Source: Patescibacteria group bacterium
Lineage (GTDB): Bacteria > Patescibacteriota > Microgenomatia > Levybacterales > UBA12049
Reading direction: 5' to 3'
Assembly (NCBI GenBank): GCA_018900295.1
Contig: JAHIGH010000027.1
Span: 1 to 23,284 of the forward strand
DNA: 23,284 nt
Shown here: piece by piece, positions 1-7,690 of the stretch
Layout: the number at the start of each line of letters is the position of its first letter
How positions within the stretch are numbered: position 1 is the stretch's first letter
Position numbers and translations under genes: made by a program
Notes under the pieces: model-generated
Database searches by the model: none
Told to the model about the DNA's origin: nothing
Seen by the model: only the letters and a program-made list of their open reading frames with translations

Positions 1-453
1 AGGATAAAGGAGCTTTTGGAATTTGTCGAGCTTTGGGAGCGGAAAAATGATTTTGTGAAGACTTTTTCCGGCGGAATGAAGCGAAGGCTGGAGATCGCAA
101 GAGGCCTGCTGCATCACCCAAAAATTCTCTTTTTGGATGAACCTACACTTGGACTTGACCCGCAAACCAGGAACCACATGTGGAATTATATTAAAAATAT
201 AAACAAAAAAGAGAATATGACGGTTTTTTTCACTACCCACTATATGGAGGAGGCGGAAAAAATCGCAGACAGGATCGCGATCATCGATCAGGGTAAAATT
301 ATCACCAGCGGAACAGCAGGTATGCTCAGGGAACAAACAAAAACAAAATCTTTAGAAAAAGCATTTCTATCGTTGACCGGTAAAACTATAAGGGATGAAG
401 ATATAAACGGGACTGACCGGATGAGGATGATGAGAAGGATGTGGAGAAGATAA
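1..453 (+). CDS. ABC-2 type exporter ATP-binding protein, 3' part (truncated by window edge)
   Basis: This is the C-terminal part of an ABC transporter ATPase; the frame is open from base 1, so the Walker A half lies outside the window. The visible 150 residues carry the signature motif FSGGMKRRLEIARGL, the Walker B/D-loop ILFLDEPTLGLDP and the H-loop TTHYMEEAE followed by ADRIAIIDQGKI. This arrangement is typical of the DrrA/NodI/CcmA-like ATPases that power ABC-2 exporters of drugs, lipids or polysaccharides. It would couple ATP hydrolysis to export through an ABC-2 permease, and the next gene downstream is such a permease but is broken. The ATPase motifs seen are intact. The substrate cannot be told from sequence. 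The short basic, Met/Arg-rich tail (after residue about 137) is poorly conserved in the family. Confidence 0.93.
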   Translation, partial: RIKELLEFVELWERKNDFVKTFSGGMKRRLEIARGLLHHPKILFLDEPTLGLDPQTRNHMWNYIKNINKKENMTVFFTTHYMEEAEKIADRIAIIDQGKIITSGTAGMLREQTKTKSLEKAFLSLTGKTIRDEDINGTDRMRMMRRMWRR

Positions 454-501
454 GGCTATTAAATTATTAATTAGTCTGTAGTAAGTACTGGACGTCAAAA
501 T

Positions 502-594
502 TGTCATTGCGAGGAGGCTAAAGCCGACGAAGCAATCTCTTTTAAACACGGGATTGCCGCGTCACCCACTATCGTGGTGCTCCTCGCAATGACA
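502..594. repeat. Palindromic intergenic repeat, family A copy 1 (MITE/REP-like)
   Basis: A 93-bp element ends in a perfect 15-bp inverted repeat: TGTCATTGCGAGGAG at 502-516 and its reverse complement at 580-594. A second, inner inverted repeat (526-539 against 550-563, GACGAAGCAATCTC versus GACGCGGCAATCCC after reverse complementing) matches at 11 of 14 positions. The same left end occurs again at 12142-12186. It lies between the ABC ATPase and the broken permease, where the two genes would normally be adjacent. It is probably a non-coding, trans-mobilised palindromic repeat; no transposase is present. Confidence 0.85.
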
Positions 595-627
595 GGTAAT
601 AAGATGTTACGGTGGTGGGAGTAAATT

Positions 628-904
628 ATGGATACAATATATATTTTGTGGCTAAGGCAGATCAAGAAGTATTTCCGCTCAAAATCAAGAATTCTCGGGA
701 GCGCTTTTCCCATTACGGGGTTTGCCAAAGCTCATGGAAATCGCCGCAAGGATGGATCCATTAAGTTATGGCATAGACGGCTTGCGGGGATCTTTGATAG
801 GACACAGCAGCTTCGGAATTACTACCGATTTTTTTGTGCTTGGTATATTAGTAGTTTTATTGTTGGGAATAGGAAGTTGTTTGTTTGATAAAATTCAGGT
901 GTAA
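628..904 (+). pseudogene. ABC-2 type permease with large out-of-frame internal deletion
   Basis: The ATG at 628 follows a purine-rich GGTGGTGGGAG stretch (612-622) and starts an N-terminus typical of ABC-2 permeases, MDTIYILWLRQIKKYFRSKS. Near 690-702 the homology jumps to a different frame (+2), where FSGALFPLRGLPKLMEIA, DPLSYGIDGLRG and a last membrane helix (FVLGILVVLLLGIGSCLF) are read to the stop at 902-904. These are the conserved C-terminal third of ABC-2 permeases. Intact family members are about 240-260 residues; here about 22 N-terminal and 70 C-terminal residues remain, so roughly 150-170 codons are missing and the frames do not match. The gene cannot make a working channel as written. 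A collapsed assembly is the alternative explanation. Confidence 0.85.
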
Positions 905-924
905 ATATTGTTAATTTAGTCAAA

Positions 925-1851
925 TTAGGGCGTGTTGAAATCCAGCGATAGTACCATGTGATTGAAGATATAGGCAAAGATTTCGTCGCTGACATTGTTG
1001 TTGAGGACAAGGAATCCATTGGCATAATTAAATACTCCGGCAATAAAAGATGATCCTATTGAGCCATTTGTGTAAATCGTTCCCTGTACCCCGTCGAGTA
1101 CAAATGAACCAACATAAGATGCCGTCGGAGGATAGAAGTATGTTGACCAGCCGTAGCTGATATATTGTACATCGGGATCGCCAGGGTCTGCTCCCGGCGC
1201 GTATATAAATACAGCTTCATGTCCCATATATTGCGTTGTTACTATTTGCCAGTTGGAAGGATAGTCAATAGCATAATGCTCCAGCTGATTTGTATATCTG
1301 GCCCAAATAATTTCTACCGGAGGCGTACCCGGAGGAATATATGTTTGGGATTGACCATTGGAGTCTATAAAAACAATTTGCGGATCTGATGATGGAGCGC
1401 TCGTCGGATTGCCAACGGGCGTGGGATATAGTGTCGGATTCGCAGGTGTTGTCGGCTGAGTTTGGCCTGATGCTCCGGGAGTGCTTTGCGCTGTTGTGGG
1501 TTGATTGACAGAACTGGCGCCGGTAGGCGTTGTTGGCGATTGACTAAGTGTGATATTTGCCGGCCGGGAAGAAGGCGTGATTGTAGGATTTGCTTTTTGC
1601 GGATTGATCGTTGTCCCTGCAGGTGAAATCATTTCTTTTGGCTGTGTAACCGAAGCCGACGGAGAAATTGTTGTTGGTTTTATAAAAATCGATGAAAGAA
1701 ATGGAATATTTTTTGAATCATGTTGTGTTAGGGATAAAACAGTAATACTTATCAACATAATTACTATAAGCGCGAAAAGCGCAGAAAGTATTTTCTGTTC
1801 GATTATTAACTCAATAATTTTATTTTTTATTAAAATAATCTTTTCTTTCAT
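925..1851 (-). CDS. Membrane-anchored surface protein with Pro/Thr/Ser-rich stalk and C-terminal globular domain
   Basis: A 308-residue protein with a short basic cytoplasmic N-terminus, one membrane helix at about residues 22-41 (ILSALFALIVIMLISITVLS), a long linker rich in Pro, Thr, Ser, Ala and Gln (about 50-185), and a C-terminal domain from about 190. The segment YAIDYPSNWQIV resembles the start of PsbP-like domains, which often sit outside the membrane in uncultivated Gram-positive-like bacteria. The topology predicts an outward-facing domain on a flexible stalk. Its start codon overlaps the stop of the upstream giant pseudopilin gene by 4 nt (ATGA at 1848-1851), so the two are probably translationally coupled and work at the pilus or cell surface. 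The biochemical role is unknown. Low-complexity stalks of this kind are often O-glycosylated, but nothing here proves that. Confidence 0.85.
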   Translation of the reverse strand: MKEKIILIKNKIIELIIEQKILSALFALIVIMLISITVLSLTQHDSKNIPFLSSIFIKPTTISPSASVTQPKEMISPAGTTINPQKANPTITPSSRPANITLSQSPTTPTGASSVNQPTTAQSTPGASGQTQPTTPANPTLYPTPVGNPTSAPSSDPQIVFIDSNGQSQTYIPPGTPPVEIIWARYTNQLEHYAIDYPSNWQIVTTQYMGHEAVFIYAPGADPGDPDVQYISYGWSTYFYPPTASYVGSFVLDGVQGTIYTNGSIGSSFIAGVFNYANGFLVLNNNVSDEIFAYIFNHMVLSLDFNTP

Positions 1852-3878
1852 TGTGAATAATTTAATGTTACGTCGTACAAATAAGGCGTCAAGCTTGTAT
1901 TTGTTGTTGATAAAACAGTTCTATGTCTAAAACAACGTGCAGGGTTTTGGTAACTTGGAACATAACTTCCAAGCGGTATTTGGGCAGAAATAGACGCGCC
2001 ATTTGGAGTAAAAAAATCACCGGAGCTGCCGTTGGGTCCGACGAAGGTAAAGGTGGCACCGTCACAGCTAGTGTAGGGAGGCGGGGCTTGCGCGACAGCT
2101 ACCTGCATTTTAATAGTTGTACCAGCCGGCTGATTTATATTTGCAACAAATCTATTAAAAGCTGCCGAGTAACTGGCATCTATCGTTGTAGATTCAAATG
2201 AACCTATTGTCGTGGAAGCTCCTCCATTCCCGCCTTCAATGATCATGAATTGGTCTGATGCCGCGCCGGATATAAGATATGAGTAAACATCTGAATCCTG
2301 CTGGCTGACCGTGGCAACGCCATTGGCGCCATTGCTTACAGACATACCTCCGCAATGAGATGGGTTATCTGTGATTAGATTATTAATCACTTGATATTGC
2401 TCTGTGCCGCCTGTGCCAACGAGCAGGGCAACATCTTCTGTCGCAAGTGTCATACCCTTTGGTGTCAGGCCGTTAGCGTTGTAGTCAGTACCAACATGCG
2501 GGCTATAGCAGAAACCAAATATGCACCATCTACCTGCCTGCGATGTGTTAATAATATAAAAGCCTGAGGGAGGCCATACGCTTTCAAAAGCAACATATGT
2601 ACGATCTCCTGTGGTATTTACAGCCAATCCTTTCGCCTGTGCTGACCAGGTGATTTGACCTACTGACCAGCGAGATAAAACTCCTCCTATGCCTATAGAA
2701 AAAACTTGCATACCTAAAACAGAACTGGAAATAGTCACATATACCTTCGTATCTACCGCAACGACTTGTTCTGTTTTCGTTGAAGCATTGCATAGCCATC
2801 CAAATAAGCCACACCATATGCTTGCCGTAGGCAGCTGAGTAATACTATTTATATTACTAACATCGTATGTATAAATATTTCTCCCACTTGTTATATAAAG
2901 AACATTATTTGTAATATTTATACCTCTTGCAGGTTTGTTGCTTCTGAGATTTATTGTCCTGAAAAGTGAGTTGTCTGAAAGTCTAATTATCTTTAGCTGG
3001 TTCGTGGTTGCATCGGTTGCTAAAAAGGCATAACCATTATTGACATGGATAGCATTGGTTGCATCATTACTTGAGTATGTTCCTATAATTGATGCTTCGG
3101 GAGACGCAGGAGGCTCTGCATCGGTGATGCTGATATTGGCAAAAGAAACCCCGGCTACTCCGTCGCCTGTGCCTAAATAAGCTGAATCAGGCGAGCCATC
3201 CGTACTTCCGGGAACAGCATATATGGCTTTTCCGGGTTTTGGAAGAGTTAATCTATCCACCATATAGGATGTGGGATTACACCAATCGCCATGACCTGTT
3301 GCTAATTGTATTTGTCCGTCATCAGGAATTCCTGTATCCGGGGTTGCTTCTATAATCACGTCTGTTTTTGTGCCGGCGTTGAATTCTGCCTGGGTTGTTT
3401 GGGTTTGGGTTGTATTAATTGTACGCGTTAAATACATGACAGAATTGATACTAGAAGCGCGGGGTTGTGACCAGGAAATGGTGTTGGTTATTTTTTTGGT
3501 TGAGGGGTCGAGGGTGCCACCTATAGTTACGATATTGCCGTTAATGTCACGGTATACATCGTTTATTATTACTTGGCGGGTGATGCCGTTAATTGTTTCA
3601 GCTCCGGGGACGAGTGTCCATCTGCCGGTGGAAATTTCAGGATGAAGAAGTGTAGCGATAGGTAATGCAGCGAATAACGACCAGTCCATATCACGAACGC
3701 TTGTTGCCGCCTGCCCGGTTTCTTTTAATATCGTTATTGCCTGCATTCTTTGTTTTTGCTGAGGCTTTCCCTCACGGGAGGCGATAAAACCTGTAAGTAG
3801 TGCCGGAAAAATAATTGCCGCGAGACCCATAACCAGTAGCAGCTCAACAAGCATTTGGCCTTTAAATAATTTGTTCAT
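1848..3878 (-). CDS. Giant type IV pseudopilin-like protein with beta-propeller-like body
   Basis: A 676-residue protein that begins with a class III (type IV prepilin) signal, MNKLFKG followed by QMLVELLLVMGLAAIIFPALL. The predicted cut is after Gly7, Glu12 is the conserved +5 glutamate, and the hydrophobic helix spans about 8-33. Ordinary pseudopilins have 120-250 residues. After a pilin-like region (to about 200) there is a long repetitive stretch (about 265-560) of short units such as 'GYAFLATDATTNQLKIIRLSD' (split here after residue 300) and VLYITSGRNIYTYDV, which look like LVIVD-type propeller blades. A final beta-rich domain (about 560-676) follows. Eight cysteines are in the exported part, including two close pairs (C356/C363 and C452/C457). 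It is likely a minor pilin or tip adhesin of the pilus encoded upstream. No SD is clear ahead of its ATG; a palindromic repeat lies just upstream. Confidence 0.85.
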   Translation of the reverse strand: MNKLFKGQMLVELLLVMGLAAIIFPALLTGFIASREGKPQQKQRMQAITILKETGQAATSVRDMDWSLFAALPIATLLHPEISTGRWTLVPGAETINGITRQVIINDVYRDINGNIVTIGGTLDPSTKKITNTISWSQPRASSINSVMYLTRTINTTQTQTTQAEFNAGTKTDVIIEATPDTGIPDDGQIQLATGHGDWCNPTSYMVDRLTLPKPGKAIYAVPGSTDGSPDSAYLGTGDGVAGVSFANISITDAEPPASPEASIIGTYSSNDATNAIHVNNGYAFLATDATTNQLKIIRLSDNSLFRTINLRSNKPARGINITNNVLYITSGRNIYTYDVSNINSITQLPTASIWCGLFGWLCNASTKTEQVVAVDTKVYVTISSSVLGMQVFSIGIGGVLSRWSVGQITWSAQAKGLAVNTTGDRTYVAFESVWPPSGFYIINTSQAGRWCIFGFCYSPHVGTDYNANGLTPKGMTLATEDVALLVGTGGTEQYQVINNLITDNPSHCGGMSVSNGANGVATVSQQDSDVYSYLISGAASDQFMIIEGGNGGASTTIGSFESTTIDASYSAAFNRFVANINQPAGTTIKMQVAVAQAPPPYTSCDGATFTFVGPNGSSGDFFTPNGASISAQIPLGSYVPSYQNPARCFRHRTVLSTTNTSLTPYLYDVTLNYSQ

Positions 3879-3898
3879 TTTTTATTTTATCTTTTACA

Positions 3899-4010
3899 TT
3901 GTCATCCCGACTGAGCCGCCGCGAATGGAGGGATCTCATTCCATTAAGCAGCATTGTGGCATGAGATTCCTCGACTTCTCCGCCCAAGGCGGATTCGCTC
4001 GGAATGACAA
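3899..4010. repeat. Palindromic intergenic repeat, family B copy 1
   Basis: This imperfect palindrome of about 112 bp fills most of the gap between two pilus genes. Outer ends are TTGTCATCCCGA at 3899-3910 and the reverse complement of TTGTCATTCCGAGC at 3997-4010. Inner arms GAGGGATCTCAT (3928-3939) and ATGAGATTCCTC (3961-3972) pair at 11 of 12 positions. The core GTCATYCCGA...GGAATCTCAT is the kind of dispersed hairpin repeat seen in many bacterial genomes. It is transcribed inside the pilus operon and could fold in the mRNA and affect stability or downstream expression. Confidence 0.8.
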
Positions 4011-4030
4011 CTTTAGCATATAATGAATTA

Positions 4031-4513
4031 TTAATTTACTTGTGTAACAACTCCGTATTCGTTGATTGTGAGTGTTTTTTGGTTGTTGTCCAGAATATCT
4101 TTTATGATAATCGTATTTGAGCCTTCTGTGTAATTGCCTATTTCACCGCTTCCTTGGAAAAATATTATTTGTGATCCCGGGAAGGTAATATTTGAAAATT
4201 CAATATTGTCGCCGAGGGATAGATCAAAATTGGCCGAGTCAGTGGAAGAATAGTCGTCATGAAAAAGCGTGTATGTGCCTCCGGCAAAAAAAATTCCGTA
4301 GTTACCGGACGAGATCCTTCCTTCGGTGTCGCCGAGCATGGCTTTCAGTTGTTGCTGTTTCAGATCTGCAATAAACGTATCTACGGATGCCGATAAAGAA
4401 GATTTATGTTTGGCATTTAAAAGACTAATTGTTGTCAAACCCGTAAGGAGAATGAATATACTCATTACTATGATTACTTCGATAAGTGTATAGCCCCTGT
4501 TATGTTTTTTCAT
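4031..4513 (-). CDS. GspH/FimT-like type IV pseudopilin
   Basis: A 160-residue protein with a clear prepilin signal: MKKHNRG then YTLIEVIIVMSIFILLTGLTT. Cleavage is expected after Gly7, Glu12 is at +5, and residues 8-29 form the membrane/assembly helix. The C-terminal part is beta-rich with the GspH/FimT pattern (NYGIFFAGGTYTLFHDDY, SQIIFFQGSGEI). It would be processed by a prepilin peptidase, not encoded in this window, and assembled by PilB/PilC as a minor pilin. The start is supported by a strong AGGAGG (4521-4526 on the complement) 7 nt upstream, lying inside the end of pilC, whose stop directly abuts this ATG. It could alternatively be the major pilin, but the size and fold suggest a minor one. 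Confidence 0.88.
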   Translation of the reverse strand: MKKHNRGYTLIEVIIVMSIFILLTGLTTISLLNAKHKSSLSASVDTFIADLKQQQLKAMLGDTEGRISSGNYGIFFAGGTYTLFHDDYSSTDSANFDLSLGDNIEFSNITFPGSQIIFFQGSGEIGNYTEGSNTIIIKDILDNNQKTLTINEYGVVTQVN

Positions 4514-5566
4514 TCATTTGCCTCCTACTTGACTGATCAAGCCGTACATCGGCGCAATTATGGCTGCCATCATCGCTCCGACAAGAATTCCAACAAATAC
4601 AAGCATGATTGGTTCTATGAGCGCGGTAATTGTTTTTAGATTACTTGATACCTGGTAATCGAGAAATTCTGACGCGTCCTGCATGGATTTATCCAAGGAG
4701 CCTGTTCTCTCTCCTGCTTCGACAATTTTGATGATAATACCGGGAATTATTTGTTTGTAATCTTTTAATCCTTCGGAAAATTTTTTACCGCTTGTTACCA
4801 TTTTCCCGCAATGAATAATTGCTTTTCGCGTAGCACTTTTTATCACTACGTCTTCAACGAGCGCGAGCGCTACAGTGATCGTCATTCCGGCATTCAGGAG
4901 AAGGGCGAAGCTTCTTGTAAACCGAGTTAAGTCTATCTGCTCGGCAAGCTTACTAATAACAGGCAGTGAAATAAATATATTAATCACTTCCCTTTTGTAC
5001 CTTTTGAATATGTATATAATTATCATTACAAATAAAATAGCGCCTGCCGCCACAGGTAATGGGTTATTTATAATAATATCTGATAAATTGATCATAATCT
5101 GTGTCTGGAGAGGCAAGGGGACATTTAATTGTTTAAAAACAGTGGAAATTTTCGGCACAACAACTATTAAAATAACCAGCAAAACAGAGAAAAATACCAC
5201 TAAAATAAACATCGGATAGATCATAGCGCCTCTAATTTTGTCGTTGAACTCCGCATCTTTTCTTATGGTATCTTTTATATCTTTAAGCGCTATGTCCAAG
5301 GTTCCTGCTTCTTCCGATGCCTTGATAATATTGACTGTGACTTTATCAAATACCCTTGGAAATCTCGAAAGCGTGTGGTATATATGTTGTCCTTGTCCAA
5401 TATCATCTTTCATTGCCAGTAAAATTTTCTTTTGATTCCCTTTCGCGTCTTCCAATAATGAATCCACAACTTCCAGAATAGGTATGCCCGCCGCGAGCAT
5501 CGTGTGCATATTGCTGATTATTGCTACCTTGTCATTGGTTGATAGTGATATATTTTGTTCTTTCAT
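4514..5566 (-). CDS. pilC: Type IV pilus inner-membrane platform protein PilC/GspF
   Basis: A 350-residue polytopic membrane protein of the T2SSF family, which links the cytoplasmic assembly ATPase to the growing pilus. Two T2SSF repeats are visible: residues about 15-140 (MHTMLAAGIPILEVVDSLL ... GAMIYPMFILVVFFSVLLV) and about 215-345 (FALLLNAGMTITVALALVE ... LIEPIMLVFVGILVGAMMAA). Three membrane segments fall near 113-138, 172-192 and 318-345. At 350 residues it is shorter than the usual 400 and lacks most of the N-terminal cytoplasmic extension, a common feature of compact Gram-positive-like and CPR systems. Its ATG overlaps the pilB stop by 4 nt (ATGA, 5563-5566), so translation is probably coupled; no strong SD is present. 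Confidence 0.95.
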   Translation of the reverse strand: MKEQNISLSTNDKVAIISNMHTMLAAGIPILEVVDSLLEDAKGNQKKILLAMKDDIGQGQHIYHTLSRFPRVFDKVTVNIIKASEEAGTLDIALKDIKDTIRKDAEFNDKIRGAMIYPMFILVVFFSVLLVILIVVVPKISTVFKQLNVPLPLQTQIMINLSDIIINNPLPVAAGAILFVMIIIYIFKRYKREVINIFISLPVISKLAEQIDLTRFTRSFALLLNAGMTITVALALVEDVVIKSATRKAIIHCGKMVTSGKKFSEGLKDYKQIIPGIIIKIVEAGERTGSLDKSMQDASEFLDYQVSSNLKTITALIEPIMLVFVGILVGAMMAAIIAPMYGLISQVGGK

Positions 5567-7227
5567 GATATTTCTATCTTGGTTACACGCAGGACCTCTT
5601 CAATTGTAGTGAGTCCTTCCAATACTTTAATTAACCCATCATCAAGCATGGTTGTCATGTTATCTTCCAGTATTGATTGCTTGAGAATTACATCAGCATC
5701 CGCTTTCTGGGTTATTAATTTTTTAAGGCGGCTTGTAACCTCGAGCACTTCAAAAACCCCAATTCTTCCTGCATAACCTGTATTGCGGCAGACAGGACAC
5801 CCTTGTCCTTTATATATCCGTACATCTTTTTTTCCACTAAAATGCTTCTTGATTGCATCTGAGGGTAAATTTTGCGATAGCTCCTCTATCGTAACATCAT
5901 AAGATGTTTTACACATTTCACAAACTTTTCTCAGCAATCTTTGTGCCACAATGACATTTACAGTAGAAGCAACCAAAAATGGTTCAATGCCCATGTCTGT
6001 AAGACGCGGAAGAGCAGTCGCGGCATCGTTGGTATGTAGTGTGGAGAGTACCAAATGGCCGGTCAGAGCGGCATTCACGGCGATGCCTGCTGTTTCAGAG
6101 TCACGAATTTCTCCGACAAAGATTATATTGGGATCCTGGCGAAGAATTGAACGAAGTCCGCTTGCAAAGGTGAGATTGGCCTTCTGATTGGTTTGGATTT
6201 GATTTACACCTTTCATACGATATTCAACAGGATCTTCAATTGTTGTAATATTTTTGTCACGCGAATTTATTATTTTCAGGATCGAATAGATAGAGGTTGT
6301 TTTTCCCGATCCGGTAGGCCCTGTTGAAAGTACCATTCCGAATGATTTTTTAAATCCGTTCGTTACTTTCTTTATATCGATTTCGCGCATTCCCAAATCA
6401 ACGAGAGAGAACTGCCTGAAGCGGGAAGCCAGTAGTCTCATCACGATTTTTTCACCGTAGACAATCGGAAGTATCGATACGCGAATATCAAGCTCTTCTT
6501 CCTCAAGGGATATTCTCATCTTGCCGTCCTGCGGGGACATATGTTCGTCAGTACGAAGACTGGCCAGGACTTTGATTCTGGTTATTATTTGATCATGTAA
6601 TTTTTTGGGCAAAACAAGGACATCATGAAGAATACCATCAATCCTAAAACGTACCTGCGTTTCTTTTTCCTGAGGCTCAATGTGGACATCCGATGCCCTA
6701 TCCTGATAGCTGTAATTAATAATCAGATCCGCAATTTTAGAAACAGGAGCTGCTGACGCAGACGGAACCAAAAGCGCATCAAATGTGTCCTGCAGATCCC
6801 TGCGATACATCCATAGCTTGTTGTAAATATCTCTTTCAGTCGCAAAGTAAGGAAAAGCCGTTGATCCTGTTTTGCGGGAGATCATTTCGAGTATCAAATT
6901 GTCGAATGGGTTGGTCATTGCCACTCTCACTCCGTCTTTATCCCTAAAAAATGGAATTGCTTTTCTTTTCCGTGCGATTTTTTCAGGAATAACACGTAAA
7001 ACTTCATCGGGAATCGTGATCTTACTCAGCACAATAAAAGGCATTTTGACGGAATCCGCTATGAGCATGCCTAAATTCTCATCTGTAACCATGTCTTTTT
7101 CTATCAGTGCTTCACCTAATCCTATGTTGGAGTTTTTGGCATACTCTTCTGTGGCGTTGAGTATTTTCTCATCCAGTAATTTTACTTTCAGGAGTAATGA
7201 CTTTAGCTGTTCGTCTGTTATTAACAT
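5563..7227 (-). CDS. pilB: Type IV pilus assembly ATPase PilB/GspE
   Basis: A 554-residue hexameric secretion ATPase that drives pilin polymerisation from the cytoplasmic face. The N-terminal MshEN/GspE-N region covers about 1-150. The ATPase domain shows Walker A GPTGSGKT (303-310), the Asp box EDPVE (331-335), Walker B IIFVGEIRD (368-376) and the His box LHTNDA (397-402). A tetracysteine zinc site is formed by C436/C439 and C477/C480 (CEMC ... CPVC), as in PilB/GspE rather than in the retraction ATPase PilT. The protein looks complete. No SD precedes the ATG at 7225-7227; a palindromic repeat begins about 20 nt upstream and may have displaced the original leader. No PilT is present in the window. 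Confidence 0.96.
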   Translation of the reverse strand: MLITDEQLKSLLLKVKLLDEKILNATEEYAKNSNIGLGEALIEKDMVTDENLGMLIADSVKMPFIVLSKITIPDEVLRVIPEKIARKRKAIPFFRDKDGVRVAMTNPFDNLILEMISRKTGSTAFPYFATERDIYNKLWMYRRDLQDTFDALLVPSASAAPVSKIADLIINYSYQDRASDVHIEPQEKETQVRFRIDGILHDVLVLPKKLHDQIITRIKVLASLRTDEHMSPQDGKMRISLEEEELDIRVSILPIVYGEKIVMRLLASRFRQFSLVDLGMREIDIKKVTNGFKKSFGMVLSTGPTGSGKTTSIYSILKIINSRDKNITTIEDPVEYRMKGVNQIQTNQKANLTFASGLRSILRQDPNIIFVGEIRDSETAGIAVNAALTGHLVLSTLHTNDAATALPRLTDMGIEPFLVASTVNVIVAQRLLRKVCEMCKTSYDVTIEELSQNLPSDAIKKHFSGKKDVRIYKGQGCPVCRNTGYAGRIGVFEVLEVTSRLKKLITQKADADVILKQSILEDNMTTMLDDGLIKVLEGLTTIEEVLRVTKIEIS

Positions 7228-7246
7228 GGGCAGAGAAGGGACACTT

Positions 7247-7309
7247 GAGATCCTTCGACTTCGCCCTTCGACAAGCTCAGGGCTTCGCTCAGGATGACGC
7301 TTCGCGTCA
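7247..7309. repeat. Palindromic intergenic repeat, family B-like, with terminal hairpin
   Basis: The stretch between the response regulator and pilB is a hairpin-rich repeat. It begins GAGATCCTTCGAC, contains CCCTTCGACAAGCTCAGGG (a stem of CCCT/AGGG with further internal pairing) and CTCAGGATGACG, and ends in a perfect TGACGC-TTC-GCGTCA hairpin at 7295-7309. The last three bases (7307-7309) are also the stop codon of the response regulator gene. It resembles the dispersed 'CTCAGGATGAC' repeats seen in many bacterial genomes. Its position suggests insertion at the gene end without breaking either gene. Confidence 0.7.
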
Positions 7310-7672
7310 CTTCTTTACTAATTGTAGAATTTCTTTGAGCAAATTGTCAAAGTCGAAAAAACTTTTATTCACATATCCTTTGGCTCCCAGCTGTATCGCC
7401 CTGTCTATATCTTTTTGCTGACCCAGCGTTGAGAATACAAGTACGGGTATTTGACTTAAGATATTATCACTGCTGAGGTCCTGCAATAATTCGAAACCAT
7501 CTTTTTTGGGCATGATGAGGTCGAGAAGTATAATGTCAGGTTTGAACTCCGGAATTATTTTCAGCGCTTCCTCCCCGTCTCCTGCTTGTCCGACTTCCAG
7601 ATTTTTTTCTTTTAGCTTGAAGGCGTAAAACTCCCGAAAAAATTTATCATCTTCAACCAGTAGGATTCGCAT
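7307..7672 (-). CDS. Single-domain response regulator (CheY-like receiver)
   Basis: A 121-residue stand-alone receiver domain starting MRILLVEDD. Key residues are all present: acidic pocket D8/D9, phospho-acceptor D51 in DIILLDLIMPKKDG, Ser81 in VLVFST, and Lys103 in GYVNKS. There is no output domain, so it probably signals by protein contact, as CheY or PilG/PilH do, here presumably on the pilus machinery. A longer reading from ATG 7699 adds nine residues (MAGHFPTQI) that are not part of the receiver fold and lie in an inverted repeat, so the shorter start is preferred although neither has a good SD. It lies between an Hpt gene and pilB, which strongly suggests a phosphorelay dedicated to pilus control. 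Confidence 0.92.
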   Translation of the reverse strand: MRILLVEDDKFFREFYAFKLKEKNLEVGQAGDGEEALKIIPEFKPDIILLDLIMPKKDGFELLQDLSSDNILSQIPVLVFSTLGQQKDIDRAIQLGAKGYVNKSFFDFDNLLKEILQLVKK

Positions 7673-7690
7673 AATTTGAGTTGGGAAATG

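Noticed and set aside
1550..1930. 126-codon plus-strand frame
   Set aside because: It mirrors the low-complexity stalk of the anchored protein on the other strand; its hydrophobic look comes from that composition.
3370..3645. 91-codon plus-strand frame inside the giant pseudopilin
   Set aside because: Antisense shadow; no SD or family features.
6872..7297. 141-codon plus-strand frame across the 5' end of pilB
   Set aside because: It is antisense to strongly conserved pilB codons and runs through the palindromic repeat; no recognisable protein.
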